Assembly: GCA_026413225.1 (NCBI GenBank)
Contig: CM048576.1
Coordinates: 1,620,501-1,684,500, forward strand
Length of the DNA stretch: 64,000 nucleotides
DNA from: Otis tarda
Lineage: Eukaryota; Chordata; Aves; Otidiformes; Otididae
Direction: 5' to 3'
Shown here: positions 56,701 through 61,344 of the stretch, one piece after another
Layout of the letters: every line of letters starts with the position of its first letter
How positions within the stretch are numbered: position 1 is the first letter of the stretch
Notes under the pieces: model-generated
Databases searched by the model: none
What the model saw: the letters and a program-made list of their open reading frames with translations, nothing else
What the model was told of the DNA's origin: nothing
Made by a program: the position numbers and the translations under genes

Positions 56701-57971
56701 TGGGACTGGTATGTGCTCTATTGTTCCAGCTACCAAACAGGATAGTATTTTTCAGAGCTGCTTAAGCTTCATGATTAATATTCATAGAGATATAAGATGA
56801 TAAACAGTTTTAGACAAATTAAAGTGGTTGTACCAGCTTTTCTGCTGTAGGTCTAATTATCTGATACGTGGTTTGGACAGGCAGACTGGGCTCCTTTACC
56901 CCAAAGAACTTGCATTCAGCAAGAACCCACGTGTGCGATAGCGGCTTGTTCACATCTGGATGGATGCTTGAGAGAATCCTCCAGAAGATGAGGGTGACAT
57001 GAAATGATTTCTCATGTCCATGCAGCTGTGGATGGAAATTCTGTGATTTCTCAGGCGAGAACAGCCTGTGTTGTCTGTGCCTGAATTTCCAAATCTGCAG
57101 CTGATGTTAGCTGGCATAATTCTTGAAAGGCTTGACACTACTTGATTATTTCTACTCAGCAACTGTTGTTTCAGGCTTGAAATCTTACTGACATAAGACG
57201 TAATCTTTCAAGGTGGTCTTGGAGTTTGACTAAGGGTCTTGATTCTTCATTTTCCATTTTTTAGCATCTGAGATTCAGATGATGACCATTCCCCAAGGCC
57301 AGTACGTGATCACAGAGACCGCTGTGGGTACGCCGGTCACCACTGTCAACACAGGGCAAGTGAAAGCAGTTACTCAGGTACGGAAAACAATCGTGGCTTT
57401 TTTTTTTAAATCCAGACTTTCAGAATAGTTGTATTAAAAAAATTATTCCTTTAATTGGTAGTGAAGGGTTAATTGTGTAATTAATTAACCATTCATAAGT
57501 TAACCAATTGCGAAGTAGTCCAGTGTACTTGAAAACGAAGGACAAGGGATGATCTCACTGTCAAATACATTTAAACAAAATACACATTTAAACAAAATAC
57601 ACCTTGATTTCAAGGTTCCTTGTTTATACTAAAGTGTCTTCCAGCACAGCAACAGGGAAGTTACAGACTATTAGAGCAGAAAAGTTACAGAAGATGCAAC
57701 AATTAGAGCTTTATTTTTTATATTTCCCATGCAGACTCACTATGTGATCTCTGAAGGTCAGCCTGACCTGGATATCAAACAAAACTCCTCGCTCTCCAGC
57801 GAGGTCCAGGTCGGCGTTTCCCAGCCGCCGGCCCACGCGGATACCTTGGAATCGCAAACCAGCAGCCAGCAGCAACCCACCCAGTACATAATCACTACAA
57901 CCACCAACGGCAACGGCGGCAGTGAGGTGCACATCACTAAACCGAGAACTTTCTCAGCAGAACATGAATGA
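29626..57971 (+). CDS. PRDM10: PRDM10, PR domain zinc finger protein 10 (whole coding gene, 22 coding exons)
   Basis: Joined exons give one open frame of 3,612 nt, 1,203 residues: 29626-29718, 31469-31633, 33225-33284, 35389-35508, 36243-36450, 36833-37074, 38118-38321, 40175-40247, 40886-41003, 41990-42119, 44130-44357, 48399-48746, 49919-50074, 50832-51011, 51798-51908, 52994-53194, 53742-53885, 54342-54512, 55721-55861, 56489-56657, 57265-57377, 57735-57971. Every junction keeps the frame. Domain order: acidic N-terminal region, a Cys/His knuckle (C217, C220, C228, H231), PR/SET-type domain (about 246-385), first C2H2 finger (C399-H419), Arg/Gly and AT-hook-like stretch (428-453), nine further C2H2 fingers (565-890), Gln/Thr-rich C-terminal region. 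This is the PRDM10 plan and closely follows the human protein, which is somewhat shorter. PRDM10 is a nuclear DNA-binding transcription regulator; reported targets include EIF3B and FLCN. The PR domain lacks the NHxC catalytic signature, so methyltransferase activity is doubtful. Confidence 0.95.
31469..31633 (+). CDS. PRDM10: PRDM10 coding exon 2 (residues 32-86), followed by a GC donor
   Basis: The acceptor is CCCCCCAG after a T-rich tract. The exon encodes [15 protein letters not shown] through [10 protein letters not shown], matching the human N-terminal region. The frame-preserving end is ACGCAG|GCATGT, a non-canonical GC donor; the next in-phase GT is poor. Reading on would add 12 residues and stop at TAG 31,670-31,672. 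Confidence 0.88.
33225..33284 (+). CDS. PRDM10: PRDM10 coding exon 3 (residues 87-106)
   Basis: A 60-nt exon between TTGTCTAG and CAG|GTGAGT, phase 0 at both ends, encoding [20 protein letters not shown]. The match to human TLFTDPGQVAYVQQ identifies it despite the small size. Confidence 0.92.
35389..35508 (+). CDS. PRDM10: PRDM10 coding exon 4 (residues 107-146) with an extended 3' end
   Basis: Starts after AATTTTAG and encodes [16 protein letters not shown] through MALEQ. At the point where human continues into ASLPVHNQ, no GT donor exists here. The first good donor is AGATAGA|GTAAGT, 18 nt further, which adds GPRADR and keeps phase 0. Confidence 0.82.
36243..36450 (+). CDS. PRDM10: PRDM10 coding exon 5 (residues 147-215): acidic region
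   Basis: Begins [20 protein letters not shown] after CTCCTCAG. It contains a long Asp/Glu tract (about residues 182-201) built from GATGAG/GATGAA repeats, shorter than the human tract as I remember it. It ends DPNDL plus one base at TTTGT|GTAAGC (phase 1), the split codon becoming Trp216. Confidence 0.93.
36833..37074 (+). CDS. PRDM10: PRDM10 coding exon 6 (residues 216-296): Cys/His knuckle and start of PR domain
   Basis: The exon opens with WCEECNN...VCPKHG, a C-x2-C-x7-C-x2-H arrangement like the zinc knuckle that precedes the PR domain in several PRDM proteins. The PR domain proper begins near [20 protein letters not shown]. The end is CTGAAG|GTAAGG, phase 0. Confidence 0.95.
38118..38321 (+). 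CDS. PRDM10: PRDM10 coding exon 7 (residues 297-364): core of the PR/SET domain
   Basis: Encodes [20 protein letters not shown] and onwards to [20 protein letters not shown], the characteristic PR-domain core. The catalytic NHxC signature of active SET enzymes is replaced here, as in other PRDM10 proteins. Ends CTCAAG|GTATGG, phase 0. Confidence 0.96.
40175..40247 (+). CDS. PRDM10: PRDM10 coding exon 8 (residues 365-388): end of PR domain
   Basis: A 73-nt exon after CTGCTGCAG encoding [20 protein letters not shown]; the VWYA motif closes the PR fold. Ends CGGAAGG|GTAACT in phase 1. Confidence 0.95.
40886..41003 (+). CDS. PRDM10: PRDM10 coding exon 9 (residues 389-428): first C2H2 finger
   Basis: After AACTTAG the exon encodes [18 protein letters not shown] and a complete C2H2 finger (C399, C402, H415, H419). 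This finger stands apart from the main array. Ends TTCAGCAG|GTACTG in phase 2. Confidence 0.95.
41813..41834 (+). repeat. Poly(T) run in PRDM10 intron 10
   Basis: About 22 consecutive T residues are followed by GCTGCC. No SINE body was recognised at either side, so this is listed as a simple homopolymer. Confidence 0.6.
41990..42119 (+). CDS. PRDM10: PRDM10 coding exon 10 (residues 428-471): RG-rich and AT-hook-like segment
   Basis: Encodes alternating Arg-Gly (428-437), then [16 protein letters not shown], whose GRP core with basic flanks is AT-hook-like and may bind the minor groove of AT-rich DNA. It ends with [12 protein letters not shown] at ACGCAG|GTATAT, phase 0. Confidence 0.94.
42582..42642 (+). 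repeat. Short direct duplication in PRDM10 intron 11
   Basis: The 20-21-base unit TGGTTATATTCTGTAGRGAC occurs at about 42,582-42,602 and again at 42,622-42,642, differing at one position. Its period is 40 bases. It looks like a recent small segmental duplication. Confidence 0.65.
44130..44357 (+). CDS. PRDM10: PRDM10 coding exon 11 (residues 472-547): linker
   Basis: Encodes [16 protein letters not shown], a Glu/Gln-rich linker, and ends [12 protein letters not shown] at ATCAGG|GTAAGC. It joins the isolated first finger to the main finger array. It is less conserved in its centre than at its ends. Confidence 0.93.
44358..48398 (+). other. PRDM10: PRDM10 intron 12 (largest intron after exon 2), 4.0 kb
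   Basis: No further exon was recognised between the RIR and NAAL exons, which join directly in frame as in human. The only recognisable content is a MIR-like fragment near its 3' end (48.20-48.28 kb) and short homopolymers. Confidence 0.7.
48200..48280 (+). mobile_element. MIR-like SINE fragment in PRDM10 intron 12
   Basis: TCCCAGCCTCCTCTTCTGTAAAATGGAGACGGTATCTATGA resembles the conserved central/3' part of MIR (cctcagtttcctcatctgtaaaatggggat). Only this part is recognisable; the tRNA-derived head is missing. MIR is an ancient amniote SINE, so strong divergence is expected. Confidence 0.55.
48399..48746 (+). CDS. PRDM10: PRDM10 coding exon 12 (residues 548-663): fingers 2-4 and half of 5
   Basis: The largest coding exon (348 nt), after TTTCTTTCAG. 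It carries three complete C2H2 fingers beginning FKCLQC, LTCDIC and YSCIFC, and the cysteine half of a fourth ([15 protein letters not shown]). The finger is split by the intron at ATCCAG|GTGAGA. Confidence 0.97.
49919..50074 (+). CDS. PRDM10: PRDM10 coding exon 13 (residues 664-715): fingers 5-7
   Basis: Completes finger 5 (VKKHVRSFH), encodes finger 6 ([10 protein letters not shown]...LHMLRH) and starts finger 7 ([11 protein letters not shown]). Acceptor ATTCTAG, donor TTCAAG|GTAAGA, phase 0. Confidence 0.97.
50832..51011 (+). CDS. PRDM10: PRDM10 coding exon 14 (residues 716-775): fingers 7-8 and basic linker
   Basis: Completes finger 7 (LREHMQRMH), then a Lys/Arg-rich linker, then the cysteine half of finger 8 ([16 protein letters not shown]). 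Donor ATGTTG|GTGAGT, phase 0. Confidence 0.97.
51798..51908 (+). CDS. PRDM10: PRDM10 coding exon 15 (residues 776-812): fingers 8-9
   Basis: Completes finger 8 (VNHLSKRH), encodes the linker [14 protein letters not shown] and the cysteine half of finger 9 (YFCQYCDK). Acceptor TCCTAAG, donor GATAAG|GTACGT, phase 0. Confidence 0.96.
52994..53194 (+). CDS. PRDM10: PRDM10 coding exon 16 (residues 813-879): fingers 9-10
   Basis: Completes finger 9 ([10 protein letters not shown]), then a Pro-rich linker with [15 protein letters not shown], then the cysteine half of the last finger ([13 protein letters not shown]). Almost identical to human as far as I can recall it. Donor AGTAAG|GTGCGG, phase 0. 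Confidence 0.97.
53742..53885 (+). CDS. PRDM10: PRDM10 coding exon 17 (residues 880-927): end of last finger
   Basis: Completes finger 10 (MVQHIRKKH, zinc-ligand His at 885 and 890) and enters the Ala/Thr-rich region ending SATGETVV at GTTGTG|GTAAGG, phase 0. Confidence 0.95.
54342..54512 (+). CDS. PRDM10: PRDM10 coding exon 18 (residues 928-984): Gln-rich region
   Basis: Encodes [20 protein letters not shown] and a Gln-rich segment ending QLQVVQVAQ at GCCCAG|GTGAGT. It is part of the likely C-terminal activation region. Confidence 0.95.
55378..55480 (+). mobile_element. MIR-like SINE with tRNA-like A and B boxes in PRDM10 intron 19
   Basis: An A-box-like TGGTCAAGTGG (55,382-55,392) and B-box-like GGTTTGAGTCC (55,423-55,433) are followed by CTCTGCCACAGACAGCTTGTATGACCTTAGGCAAGTT, which matches the MIR core (ctctgccacttactagctgtgtgaccttgggcaagtt). 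It is clearly the decayed head of a MIR element and not a functional tRNA gene. Confidence 0.8.
55721..55861 (+). CDS. PRDM10: PRDM10 coding exon 19 (residues 985-1031): Gln/His-rich region
   Basis: After TTTTTTCCAG encodes [16 protein letters not shown] and [16 protein letters not shown], ending TCGCAG|GTATTT. Continues the low-complexity C-terminal region. Confidence 0.93.
56245..56330 (+). mobile_element. MIR-like SINE fragment in PRDM10 intron 20
   Basis: CTCTGCCACAGACTCGCTATGTAACCTTTGGCAAG followed by a TCTATTTCGGTTTCCCGATCTCTG stretch matches the MIR core region. It is in the same orientation as the other two MIR-like fragments. The head is not recognisable. Confidence 0.7.
56489..56657 (+). 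CDS. PRDM10: PRDM10 coding exon 20 (residues 1032-1088)
   Basis: Encodes [15 protein letters not shown], a short Gln run and [17 protein letters not shown], the last part matching human HTYLPSAWNSFRGY. Ends in phase 1 at GCTATT|GTAAGT. Confidence 0.93.
57265..57377 (+). CDS. PRDM10: PRDM10 coding exon 21 (residues 1088-1125)
   Basis: After TTTTTTAG encodes [18 protein letters not shown] and ends GQVKAVTQ at ACTCAG|GTACGG, phase 0. A somewhat longer [10 protein letters not shown] segment differs from the human sequence as I recall it. Confidence 0.93.
57567..57600 (+). repeat. Perfect 17-bp tandem duplication in PRDM10 intron 22
   Basis: ACATTTAAACAAAATAC is repeated twice back to back without mismatch (57,567-57,583 and 57,584-57,600). 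It lies about 135 bases before the last coding exon and is probably a recent slippage event. Confidence 0.85.
57735..57971 (+). CDS. PRDM10: PRDM10 last coding exon (residues 1126-1203) and stop
   Basis: Encodes [16 protein letters not shown], a Gln/Thr-rich stretch and [17 protein letters not shown]. The human protein ends at HITKP; here eight more residues (RTFSAEHE) follow before TGA at 57,969-57,971. Confidence 0.93.
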   Translation, partial: THYVISEGQPDLDIKQNSSLSSEVQVGVSQPPAHADTLESQTSSQQQPTQYIITTTTNGNGGSEVHITKPRTFSAEHE

Positions 57972-58907
57972 AGAAGCCTCCTGGTGTCGCTTGCTTGTAC
58001 TTCTCACCTCCCCCGCAAGCCCTGGAGCTCAATATGTATTCAAGTTTATGCTCAACTAAAATCTTGGAGCCCTTGTTAATGCTTTAAGAGGGTTTAAGTC
58101 CCCAGTGACCATGAAGAGGTACCCTCAAAATCCTTCTGGGATGCCGTTTTATGCAGCTTTTAACAAAAAGGACAAGAGGAGAAATGAAACCTCTGCTTGA
58201 CCTGGACTTTATCTTTTGGCATGTCTGCTGATCCTTATTTTTCCTTTTTTTGGAAGTGTCTCGAGTAAACAACTCTTATTTCAATTGTTTGGGGGGAAAA
58301 AGCTTGCCTGACTGAAGGCTGACTGGCAGATTGTTGTATGTATATATTTCACAGGAGCCGTTAAACGGGATGCCATCATGTCATTTGCCAGAGTACGGCA
58401 GAACCGCTTCCTGTGTCTTTGTTTCAGCAGCCAAGGTGAAAGGGAATAGACCCGCTCGATGTGAGCAGACTGCCTGGAGGAAAACAAAAAGCAGCAGCAG
58501 CAAAGCGGCGGCTCCTTGCGTACGCGTGCGGGGATGGAGATAACAATGAAGCTGTGAAGATGTGCCGAAGCAGTCCATTAAATTATTATTTTTCCAACCC
58601 TCGAGAAGTGTTTACATGCTGTCTGCCCTGCCCTATTTTACCAAGCAGTTGCAGAAAGAAGGGAAAGTGCAGTCTTAAACCCATGTCATTTGGAACAAAC
58701 TGATCAAAAAAAAAAAAGAAAAAAATAAAATGACCAGCCCTGGACTCAGGAAATGGATAAACATGCTGGTGGACCACTCCTGATGGGACACAAAGCCATC
58801 TGTGAGGGTTGCCTGCCTTGGTAGACCTGATGTATGTACAGAATTTATGTTGAATTTAGGGACCAGGAGGAAGGGAAAGAGACGGTTTATCTTTTAAGGC
58901 AGTGTAA

Positions 58908-58926
58908 TTTTATTTTATTTTATTTT
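58908..58926 (+). repeat. (TTTTA)n short repeat in the PRDM10 3' UTR
   Basis: Three TTTTA units plus a final TTTT. In the transcript it would be an AU-rich segment, but no AUUUA cluster is present. Confidence 0.6.
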
Positions 58927-60060
58927 CCTGATGTTACTCACAGGTCTGGTTGGTTGGTTATTTAACACATTCTGGTATTTGCGAGGTCGTGACTACAACT
59001 CCAGTGACTCCTGGTGGGATATACCGTGTCTGTCTAAACCTCCTCTCACTCTGCTGGAAAACTCAGCCCACAATGCCTGTGCCTGACAGGATAAATTTAT
59101 TTATGAAACAAAAGCAAAGGAGGATATTTTGTCTTAATGGCCCTTGAGACTGAAGAACCGAGAGAGGCGGGTTTTTTGTATTAGTTTTCTCTTGTGCTGC
59201 ACTGAATGTGAATCTAGGATTTTTTTTGCCATTTTTCACAAATTCACTTGAAGTCGTGTTGCTGAGGGCTTCTGAATTGCAACGTTAGGCGTTGCGATGT
59301 TGTTGGTGTGGGAGAAGAGACTGAGATGTTTGTCTTGGCTTTCTTCAGGCTGCTAGATAATTTAATTGAGTCAAAAAACAGGGATGGAAATGGGATATTG
59401 CAGGCGGAGGCTGCCGTACAGGAGCAATTTAAAAAGTCTTAAAAGTTCTACAGTCTTCATAGATGAGCATCAAACTCTTTCCCCTTAATGACTGCAGATG
59501 TGGTACCCATGTTGAGGGATTTGGTGTCCCAGGTTTAACGAACGCCTTGTTGCGACAGAAGCATCATCCCTGGAAATCGAAGTATGATTAATTTTTCTGT
59601 CCCAAGGAAGGAACTACACTGATTGCACAGAGAGCAGGGGCCTGCTTTTAGAAAGGTGACAGGTTGCATGGATTTTTTTTTCTTCCAATTTCTGCAGTGC
59701 AGAAGGTATAAGTTTTATTATTATTTTTATTTTTAAGCTGGAGCAACCCAACCCCCCCTCTCTTAGATCCATGTCTCACAGGAGCTTAACCCTGGACTCC
59801 TCAGTTGCTTAAAAGGGTCAAAGTTTTCCTTGAAGACACAGGCTCTGTAAGAGGCCTAGCACTGTTCCTTATAGGCATTTTGGGTCAGATTTTGTGTTTT
59901 CCTGAGAGAGAAAAAAAAAATAAAACATGCACCCTGAGTTTGCACCTTTTGGACTGCTTGGGCTGTTTTGCTCTGCCCCTTCTCTTATTTAACTGTGTAT
60001 GTTTGTTGTACATTCGGTGACTGTTCTCGTGTTCATAGTCATGTGTGACCTGGCAGGTGT

Positions 60061-60081
60061 AAAAAAAAAAAAAAAAAAAAA
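60061..60081 (+). repeat. Poly(A) run near the PRDM10 3' end
   Basis: About 21 A residues, shortly followed by AGAAAAAAAG, the AATAAA signal, an eight-T run, GTTGGG, another T-run and a further A-run at 60,128-60,144. The composition is extreme and prone to length variation and assembly error. Confidence 0.65.
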
Positions 60082-60097
60082 GAAAAAAAGCGCTATT

Positions 60098-60103
60098 AAT
60101 AAA
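60098..60103 (+). terminator. PRDM10: Distal poly(A) signal AATAAA of PRDM10
   Basis: AATAAA is followed after a few bases by T-rich and GTTGGGTTT downstream sequence, the usual arrangement of signal and U/GU-rich downstream element. Cleavage would fall near 60,115-60,125. Confidence 0.6.
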
Positions 60104-60336
60104 CCTTTTTTTGTTGGGTTTTTTTTTAAAAAAAAAAAAAAAAACAAACCATCACTCGTTCTGTTCAATGGGGCACGGCGGGTGGGCGAGTGAAACGGGG
60201 CTTCGCCGTTCTCGCGTTAGAAACGTCGTTTTTTGCGGCGAAATGGAGAAAAAAAAAAAACCGTCTCCCGCTGCCCTTCCTCCCCACCCTCCTCCTCCTC
60301 CCCAGCCTCAGGGCGGGAAAGGCCCGAGGCCTCCTT

Positions 60337-60381
60337 CTGCGCAGGCGCGGCCGGGAGCCCACGCCACTGCGCAGGCGCGGC
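60337..60381 (+). promoter_or_regulatory. Two tandem NRF-1 sites
   Basis: The 15-base sequence CTGCGCAGGCGCGGC occurs twice with exact identity, three helical turns apart. It matches the NRF-1 palindrome (YGCGCAYGCGCR) in all but one position. Confidence 0.7.
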
Positions 60382-60399
60382 GAGCGGCCGCCGCCTTCC

Positions 60400-60596
60400 G
60401 CCTTCCGGTGCGGGCAGCGTGCGGGGGCTTCCCGCCCCCCGCTCGCTGCTGGGGCGGTGGGGAGGGCCCGGGGCTACCGGTCGCCTCGGAGGGGAGCGCC
60501 TGGAGGGGGAATTGGGGGGTCGCGTACCTCCCGGGGGGCCTCGGGGGAGCGCTGCCGCGTCCAGACGCCGCTGTCACGCCCGGAGCCAGCGCAGCG
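60400..60596 (+). other. NFRKB: Probable NFRKB non-coding exon 1 (boundaries uncertain)
   Basis: The ATG exon begins at an acceptor, so an upstream untranslated exon is needed. A candidate donor GCAGCG|GTATGA ends at 60,596. The transcription start is probably downstream of the NRF-1/ETS cluster. Both ends are inferred. Confidence 0.35.
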
Positions 60597-61190
60597 GTAT
60601 GAAATGCCCGTTTTTACTGTGTTTTCTTACAATCCCACCATGTTTTAAGCGTTTGTTTAGGTTTGTGGGTTGTTGTTTTTTTTTAAAATCCCCGCGTAGG
60701 TCATGCGTTTTCCTCCCAGAAGAAAGCCAGGAGCTCCACAGCTCTTCCGAATGGTGCTTGAGGGGAGCAGGGCTCCTGGCCCAGCCATAGCTGCAAATGC
60801 AACCTGAGAGAAATCCTAACTTAGACCCGCGGCTTGGTTTTGCACTTTAAAAACACTTTTAGGATTTAGAGGTAGTTTTTTGTGGTGTTGAGCTCTCTTG
60901 ACAACAGCTCCCGGAGGTGGGAAGCAAGGTGAAATGGGTCACCGGTACTTTCCAGTCTGCCTGGCGCACGCTGTCTTGAAAAGCGTTCCTCTATTGCTAC
61001 GATTCCTCTTGCAAGCAAACAATAAATTGACCCTGTAATACCTTACGCATCTCACAGACCCATGTTGCAGCTTGCGTTGAAACCACCGCTTCCTCAAACA
61101 TGGCTTTTCAGTCATTCCACAGCTGGGGATGTAGCTGGGTTTGGGATTTTTTTGGCCGTTGAGGGTTTTGCTGTTGGCGTTGTTCTTCAG

Positions 61191-61209
61191 GAGCGGGAGA
61201 GGGCGAAAG
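61191..61209 (+). other. NFRKB: NFRKB exon 2, 5' UTR part
   Basis: Nineteen bases (GAGCGGGAGAGGGCGAAAG) lie between the acceptor TGTTCTTCAG and the start codon. No upstream ATG is present in this exon. Confidence 0.7.
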
Positions 61210-61344
61210 ATGGACTCCCTGGATCACATGCTGACGGACCCCCTGGAGCTGGGACCCTGCGGGGACGGAAATGGCACGCGCATCATGGAGGACTGCATGC
61301 TGGGTGCCACCAGGGTTAGTCTGCCCGAGGACCTTCTGGAGGAC
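61210..61344 (+). CDS. NFRKB: NFRKB coding exon 1 (residues 1-45)
   Basis: Starts MDSLDHMLTDPLELGPCGDG and ends RVSLPEDLLED at GAGGAC|GTGAGT, phase 0. The ATG has A at -3 and G at +4. The final residues begin the DEUBAD domain. Confidence 0.96.

Larger units (their letters stand above)
57972..60125 (+). other. PRDM10: PRDM10 3' UTR (end inferred)
   Basis: No further ORF of note follows the stop codon. Several AATAAA motifs occur: 58,724-58,729 and 59,919-59,924, both inside A-rich runs, and 60,098-60,103. The last is the most distal before the NFRKB CpG island and gives a 3' UTR of about 2.15 kb. Shorter forms using the first two are possible. Confidence 0.6.
60170..60600. promoter_or_regulatory. 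NFRKB CpG island promoter
   Basis: High-CpG sequence starts abruptly after the PRDM10 poly(A) region. It contains two identical NRF-1-type sites (CTGCGCAGGCGCGGC at 60,337-60,351 and 60,367-60,381, 30 bases apart) and ETS-like CTTCCG/CTTCCGG at about 60,394-60,407. No TATA box is seen. This is a typical housekeeping promoter, as expected for an INO80 subunit. Confidence 0.8.

Noticed and set aside
60111-60790. ORFs of 150-185 codons across the NFRKB promoter
   Set aside because: They run through the poly(A)/poly(T) tracts and CpG island and have low-complexity products; NFRKB itself starts at 61,210.
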